A DNA stretch of 26,272 nucleotides, from assembly GCA_000697665.1 (NCBI GenBank), contig KL197734.1, positions 91,216 to 117,487 on the forward strand. Reading direction: 5' to 3'. Shown here in pieces: positions 22,065 through 26,272 of the stretch. The notes below the pieces were generated by a model. It was not told where the DNA came from. It searched no databases and was given only the letters and a program-made list of their open reading frames with translations. Source of the stretch: Jaapia argillacea MUCL 33604 (taxonomy: Eukaryota > Basidiomycota > Agaricomycetes > Jaapiales > Jaapiaceae). The position numbers were made by a program, and so were the translations under genes. How positions within the stretch are numbered: position 1 is the stretch's first letter; every line of letters begins with the position of its first letter.

Positions 22065-22177
22065 CTAAGGCTAGTTGTCAGCCATGTTTTCGCTTCACAG
22101 TCGGTAGCTAATGGAGGCAATGTTACGTGACTTATTCAGGCTTTGCTGCGGCGACAAAGTCGCGTCTGTTTCTCGTG
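22065..22177 (-). repeat. Right terminal inverted repeat of the transposon
   Basis: It is the complement of 14344-14457 and ends in CCTGTTTCTCGTG-like sequence (here TCTGTTTCTCGTG). Homology to the coiled-coil gene starts within about 20 bases after it. Confidence 0.93.
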
Positions 22178-22180
22178 TGA
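22178..22180. repeat. Target site duplication (TGA), right of transposon
   Basis: It is the partner of the TGA at 14341-14343. The following bases (GCGGGTGAACGAGT) resemble those after a TGA in exon 6 of the intact coiled-coil gene near 8376, which hints at the original target. Confidence 0.6.
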
Positions 22181-22194
22181 GCGGGTGAACGAGT

Positions 22195-23036
22195 TGAGCA
22201 CTCTCGAGCCAAGGTTGTGAGTTTTTTCCTTTCCCTACGATACGCTTTATGTTACAGTTACTTGTCGTGACCGTGGAGGGCCGGAGATGTACGCTCGCCC
22301 CTCGCCCTCACACCTGCCCTCCCACATACTTATCCTCGTTACACATCCCTCTCGATTACCTACCCCCGGGCCAACCCAAACCCGATCTGAGTCGTGAAGG
22401 AGTCAGAGATGACTACCTCCGAGCTCAGGCCTACATTGGATGAAACGAGGGATCGGTTGAAGGGAACTCAAGAAGTGACCGGGTTGGGTCTCTCAGCGCT
22501 GCTCGCCTCAACGAAACTGTGGAGGCTCGAGCTGTGCTCTTCGCAGAAGTTGCACCGGAAGCCGCTCCACCGGTCGCAAGTCTCGACTCTGCACTTCAAT
22601 CTTACCAGAGGCAAGCTCAAGGGGTCCGAACTATCCACAGTCGTCGCAGCCCACGCCGAACAATCAAACCAATTCGACCCTCTCAAGGCTGACCTCACCG
22701 CCACCCGGACTTCACTCCACTCCGAAGTCGCTCGCTCAACATCTTTGGAGAATAACCTTGCAAAGGCTCTTGAGCATGCACCAGTTTCGGAGGAACAGGT
22801 GGATGAACTGCACAAGGTGAGCAAGGTCCATGAAGCGACGATTAGCAGTCTTGATCACGTGCTGTCGAAGTTCAGGAAGATGCAGATAGCTTGTTTGAAG
22901 GCGATCGATACTTCAGGTGTGTTGAACGCCAAGTTCCGATGCAGTGGATGGCGTTATTAACTAGGTTTTCACTAAGTAGATTGCACCAGCGCAGTCCTCA
23001 CCGGCACCGGTGCCACCTCGTCATACCGTCGTTTGA
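22195..23036 (+). pseudogene. Truncated coiled-coil gene copy B
   Basis: The copy starts with sequence matching the end of exon 6 and intron 6 of the intact gene (8393 on), continues into exon 7 to about 8540, then jumps to sequence matching about 10070, losing roughly 1.5 kb. It next follows the coiled-coil tail, with a second smaller gap and a frame shift near TQEV that is later undone, so the end (STVVAAHAEQSNQ to LSKFRKMQ) is again in the ancestral frame. The last exon and its acceptor (22980-23036) are kept. A 188-codon open frame from 22394 survives. Without promoter, N-terminus and most of the rod it is most likely a relic, though a short coiled-coil peptide cannot be excluded. Confidence 0.85.
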
Positions 23037-23369
23037 CTTCAATAATATGCAAGCTTACGTGTATCTCTGCTCCTCACCACCCCTTGTTTATCGGCGTGGC
23101 CCCGTATTCAGAGCCCCGAAGCGCTGGGTGTCACGGCTCTTACATTACACTACGGCGCCCTCAAGTTGGCCGAATCATTGCTTTAAACTCAACAAAGCAG
23201 TCGAAGAGAGGCAAATTGCGCAACGCCCTTTTGTCCCTGTACTCGGCTCTTGAGCACTTGAATTTCTCCCTCTTGAGTTGCCTCCTTTCACCTCGAGGTA
23301 CAGGGCACGACGATTGACGCATAAATACATCAAATAGCCACGATACGCGAATGGAACATGCTCTACAGC
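23037..23369. other. Intergenic region between coiled-coil relic and GTPase B
   Basis: This corresponds to 10844-11181 in unit A, strongly diverged. Short open frames on both strands overlap each other and carry no domain. No gene or RNA was seen. Confidence 0.5.
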
Positions 23370-25535
23370 TCAAGCCCTATCTACTCGAGGACGCACTGCC
23401 GAATGTTCTCCGTTGTCAACGGACGTCGGACAATGTTCGTTGATCATCGAGACGATCTGGTCAAAAACGATATCTTTCTTTGTAAACTCCCATATACTCG
23501 CGCCATCGACGAAGTTCCTGATTGCGAGGTGAATTTCCCGTTTCTCTAATGATTCACTGTAGACACGGAGAGTCTGCATCGCCGACTCGTCTGATAGATC
23601 ATTGCGGTGTTGCATAAGGTCGAACAGGCGGTGCATGATGATTATGAGGCCGACGATGTACCCCATGAGGCATCGGACAGTCCCTGGCCTGGCGAGAGAT
23701 CAGGAATAGAGTTAACAACAGAAGTTGAATACGCACGTTTTCCGGTAAATATCATATACCCAACTGGCCAGCAACACCCCAGCAACTATCGGTGCAACGA
23801 TGGGAGCACCGGGATGCGCAATGCTACCTACGAGACCGACCGCTGCTCCCACTTTTGGGACTATGGCCATACTGGTCACTTCGTCAGAATATACAAACGA
23901 GAACTCAATAGTAATTGCCCACTCACACCCTGCCGTTCGGATCTATCGCCGCTGCATCTGCATCGCTGAGGTCCTCCACGACCTTGGAGAACTCGGCCTT
24001 GAACTTCGGTTCTAGCAAAAACTTGTCGGACATCAGCAGGAATCCACTGGGGACAGGTCAGTGATATGCACCACTTCCAAGCCACGGATATTCCAGATCC
24101 TGACGATGTCTTTATGAATCACAACCAGACATTTTTCTAAGGTCCTCCCGAAAAAATGAACGCTTGACCCTAAACCCCTCCAGTATTCTGGCAAGTGAAA
24201 TGTCAGGTCTGTTGTCCCGCGTGACAAAGTTGAGGCGCATACTCTTTCGACCAACGCTAGTGACGGAAAACGGGATTATCAAGCGGGACTTTCGATCCAC
24301 AGTCATCTCCGCTCACATTATGGAATTGTGGATTTTTAGATCTGAATTCACTCGCTGCGCCGCGCCGAAGGCAATAGCAGCCGGGTCAACTACTTCGTAC
24401 CCGTCGTTGGGCGAGGGCTTGGGGGAGGAAGGACGCCAAAAAAGGAGGAAAGAAAATGGGGATTTGCGATGTTCATCGGGTATTGTGCATTCCATGGGGT
24501 CCTGTGTGAGTTTCGCAAGAGTGCGAAGCGAGTCCTCATATCCTGACTTGGCTATAGATGACGAAAAGTTAACACGAGAAGGGTTGGTTGCAAAAATCTG
24601 ACGCACTGGATAAGGGGACGTAAGCGATCAAACGGTTTTTCGTTTTGTTCTGTTGTAACGGCAGAAGACAGATCTTATCGAATTCTTTTCTCGCCAATTC
24701 TTTGGATTTTCGGTCAAGTTCTGCACCGTCGTACTCTGCGCAGAGCTGCTGGCGGTGCTTTGAAACGAGCATGTCGCACTTTGTGAAAATAACGATGATA
24801 GGCACTAGAAAGTGGTTGTCAGCTTTTCTAGTCCTGCATTAGTCGAGAAGATTACAAAGCTCACCGTTTCCTCGATCCAGCTTAAATATCTTCTCGTCCC
24901 CGGTCTCGAGAATTCTCCCTCCTGCAATGGGGGTCGCTATGCACAGCCTGGTGTTATGACTGTCAGTTGTATTCGAGTTTGAAGCTGTGGTAGCACGCAC
25001 CAGATGGCATGAAGCCTGTCCTTCTTGTTCGGCTTGTCCTTGCGTTCCAAGACAAATCGCTCGAGCGTACCGAGGTTGCCAGCTTCCCCGGGTTGGTACC
25101 CCTGAGAGTCGTGTAAAACAAACCTGGGGTTCTCTTTGGAGGACATTTCCTTGTCGATGGTTGCTTCCCCGGCTTTGAAGTCTTGGACAGACTGGATATC
25201 ACGAGGATTAGCGAGTATGGGTACTCAGCCACTCAAGAATTACCGCAGCATCGATCTTGAAGATGGCGTTGATCAGAGACGACTTTCCGACTCCTGACTA
25301 TTCCAAGGGTGAACATTAGGCTCGCGTGATGAGGCATGAAAGTTACCCTGCCGACAAGAAGGATACGGAATCTGATTTGAATGGATGAGTAGCGGCAAGC
25401 ACTGTGAGCAAGAATGAAGAGCTACCGGTCGCATTCCTCGAAGATTTGGCTTGTGGTAGACCGGAGGGGGGGTAGATCGGATGGGGACGTTTCTTGAACC
25501 ACTGGGTCAGCGGAACTCTGAGCAGGCTGGGACAT
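23370..25535 (-). CDS. Membrane-anchored P-loop GTPase-like protein, copy B
   Basis: Twelve exons encode 524 residues: 25535-25426, 25371-25347, 25297-25244, 25191-25001, 24947-24865, 24804-24607, 24551-24317, 24256-24243, 24187-24072, 24021-23927, 23871-23737, 23688-23370. Eight of twelve exons have exactly the length of those in copy A and all phases agree, so the copy has been kept under selection. G1 is GRSGVGKS (44-51), G3 DSQG (91-94) and G4 TKCD (162-165), where copy A has TKYD. VGRKKYW, HKDIVRIWN and two C-terminal hydrophobic segments are present. The intron before exon 10 would end in AAG, not CAG as in copy A. No stop or frame shift is seen, unlike the neighbouring coiled-coil copy. 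Role unknown, as for copy A. Confidence 0.87.
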
Positions 25536-26040
25536 ATCAATATGGGGATGAGCAACGGAGGCCTCGCTGGGGCGAGCGCCCTAGTTCCTCTGCTTCAAAT
25601 ACGCCCATTCCAAACAGTGACAAAGGCACAAGGCAAACACATTCCCTTCATATCGGAGGAGTTTACTGGTTAAGCGCTGCGAGACTTGATTGTCACAAGA
25701 TGTCCCGAACATGCGATATATGCATGCTGGCACTTCTTGTCCACAGCTTCAACACGGGGAAGAAATGTGCACAAAGGTTCAGTCTGTACACATTTCAGAA
25801 TTCCACAGCGACACAGGCTGCGGTCACAATCGATCCAGAGGTCAGCGGACGGAACAGGCTTCAGCTTCGCGTTCAAGGATATACACCTCAAGGATTGATA
25901 CGGTGATATGGGCATGCGGCAACAATATTAGAACACGGGTACCTGGAAGATCACGGTAAGAATGGCGAATTGACCGAGAGAATGAGGCTTCTCAAACCAT
26001 AAAACGTAGCTCAAGGGTCATTCACACCCGTGGCTCATGT
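25536..26040. promoter_or_regulatory. Region upstream of GTPase B, conserved with copy A
   Basis: Patches such as the tract ending in GAGGCTTCTCAAACCATAA (copy A near 13901-13920) recur in both units, so the GTPase promoter was duplicated with the gene. The open frames that cross it differ between copies and are not called. Confidence 0.5.
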
Positions 26041-26272
26041 ATGTCCCGACGGGTTCTGCACGTCGAGTGTACACCACCATACCGGGGGGATGTTTTCCAG
26101 AGGTCGATTCAGAGGCACGACAACGGTCTCGCACTCGAGGTCACCTTGTCATTGATTGAGGTCGGTTTGACGTACCTAGCGCAAATCAATTGAGCATCAA
26201 CTGATCTCGTATGCCCGTGCGACGTTTGACACTCGGACCTCAACGAGACATTTCTTGCAACCTCCGGTAAAC
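26041..26272. other. Right edge, no supported gene
   Basis: The sequence does not match unit A or the transposon and has no clear open frame, RNA gene or repeat. It may be the start of the region beyond the duplication. Confidence 0.5.

Larger units (their letters stand above)
14344..22177. mobile_element. CACTA-like DNA transposon, 7.8 kb, with two divergent genes
   Basis: The element is bounded by inverted repeats of about 114 bases and a TGA target duplication. Its ends begin with CACGAGAAACAGG, so they share the CAC start of CACTA/EnSpm elements. Inside are a 14-exon transposase gene to the right and a six-exon accessory gene to the left, starting about 260 bases apart and divergently. 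Assignment to the CACTA superfamily rests on end sequence, duplication length and transposase style; I could not search a database, and Plavaka or a sister family remains possible. In-frame stops in both genes suggest this copy cannot move by itself. Confidence 0.85.
22181..26040. repeat. Segmental duplication, unit B
   Basis: This is the second unit of the tandem duplication, in the same order and orientation as unit A. It holds the truncated coiled-coil copy, the convergent GTPase B and the block upstream of it. Divergence from unit A is uneven: intergenic and intron sequence is often hard to align, while parts of the GTPase exons are very close. Confidence 0.85.

Noticed and set aside
14344-22177. 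Naming the element as Plavaka or KDZ outright
   Set aside because: The motifs that I associate with those profiles could not be confirmed by eye, and a 3-base duplication does not fit the 8-base one known for KDZ elements. I kept the broader CACTA-like label.
22394-22960. 188-codon frame as a functional short paralog
   Set aside because: It starts inside sequence that corresponds to an exon 7 fragment joined to a distant part of the rod, and carries a shifted segment. I treat it as a relic, with the caveat given in the feature.
1-26272. tRNA, rRNA, CRISPR or retrotransposon features
   Set aside because: No cloverleaf-like box A/box B pair, rRNA core, regularly spaced repeats, long direct terminal repeats or reverse transcriptase motifs were noticed. 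CRISPR is not expected in a fungal genome. A tRNA scan was not possible here.

Overview
This window looks like nuclear DNA from a mushroom-forming basidiomycete (Agaricomycetes). Genes are cut by many short introns of about 45-75 bases with GT..AG ends, some exons are only 8-17 bases long, and the recognisable families are ones expanded in Agaricomycetes: F-box/LRR-like proteins, membrane-anchored P-loop GTPases and a CACTA-like transposase. Exon models were read by hand from splice signals, frame continuity and comparison of two paralogous copies inside the window. No transcript or database search was available.

Layout. Bases 1-1812 hold no gene I can support, but the first 300 bases look like a promoter for a minus-strand gene off the left edge. 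A single-exon F-box-like gene follows on the minus strand (1813-3522). Divergent from it is a complete secreted GH27 alpha-galactosidase with 19 exons (4516-6893). Next is a nine-exon gene for a nuclear-looking coiled-coil protein of 1026 residues (7248-10843). Convergent to it is a 12-exon GTPase gene with a C-terminal membrane region (13356-11182).

The right half is a tandem segmental duplication. Sequence from within the coiled-coil gene to about 14000 recurs at about 22181-26040. The second unit holds a collapsed, internally deleted coiled-coil pseudogene and a second, apparently intact 12-exon GTPase gene (25535-23370). Exon phases and nearly all exon lengths match between the two GTPase genes. 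One 159-base tract that includes an intron is nearly identical between otherwise diverged copies, which points to recent gene conversion.

Between the units sits a 7834-base DNA transposon (14344-22177). It has terminal inverted repeats of about 114 bases, a TGA target duplication, a 14-exon transposase gene and a divergent accessory gene. Both genes carry in-frame stops, so this copy is probably not autonomous although its ends are almost identical. A 396-base palindromic foldback element flanked by TA lies inside its right end, and the matching sequence in the left end gives a view of the site without it. The coiled-coil homology of the second unit starts right at the transposon's right border, so the transposon probably landed in, or at the edge of, the duplicated coiled-coil gene.
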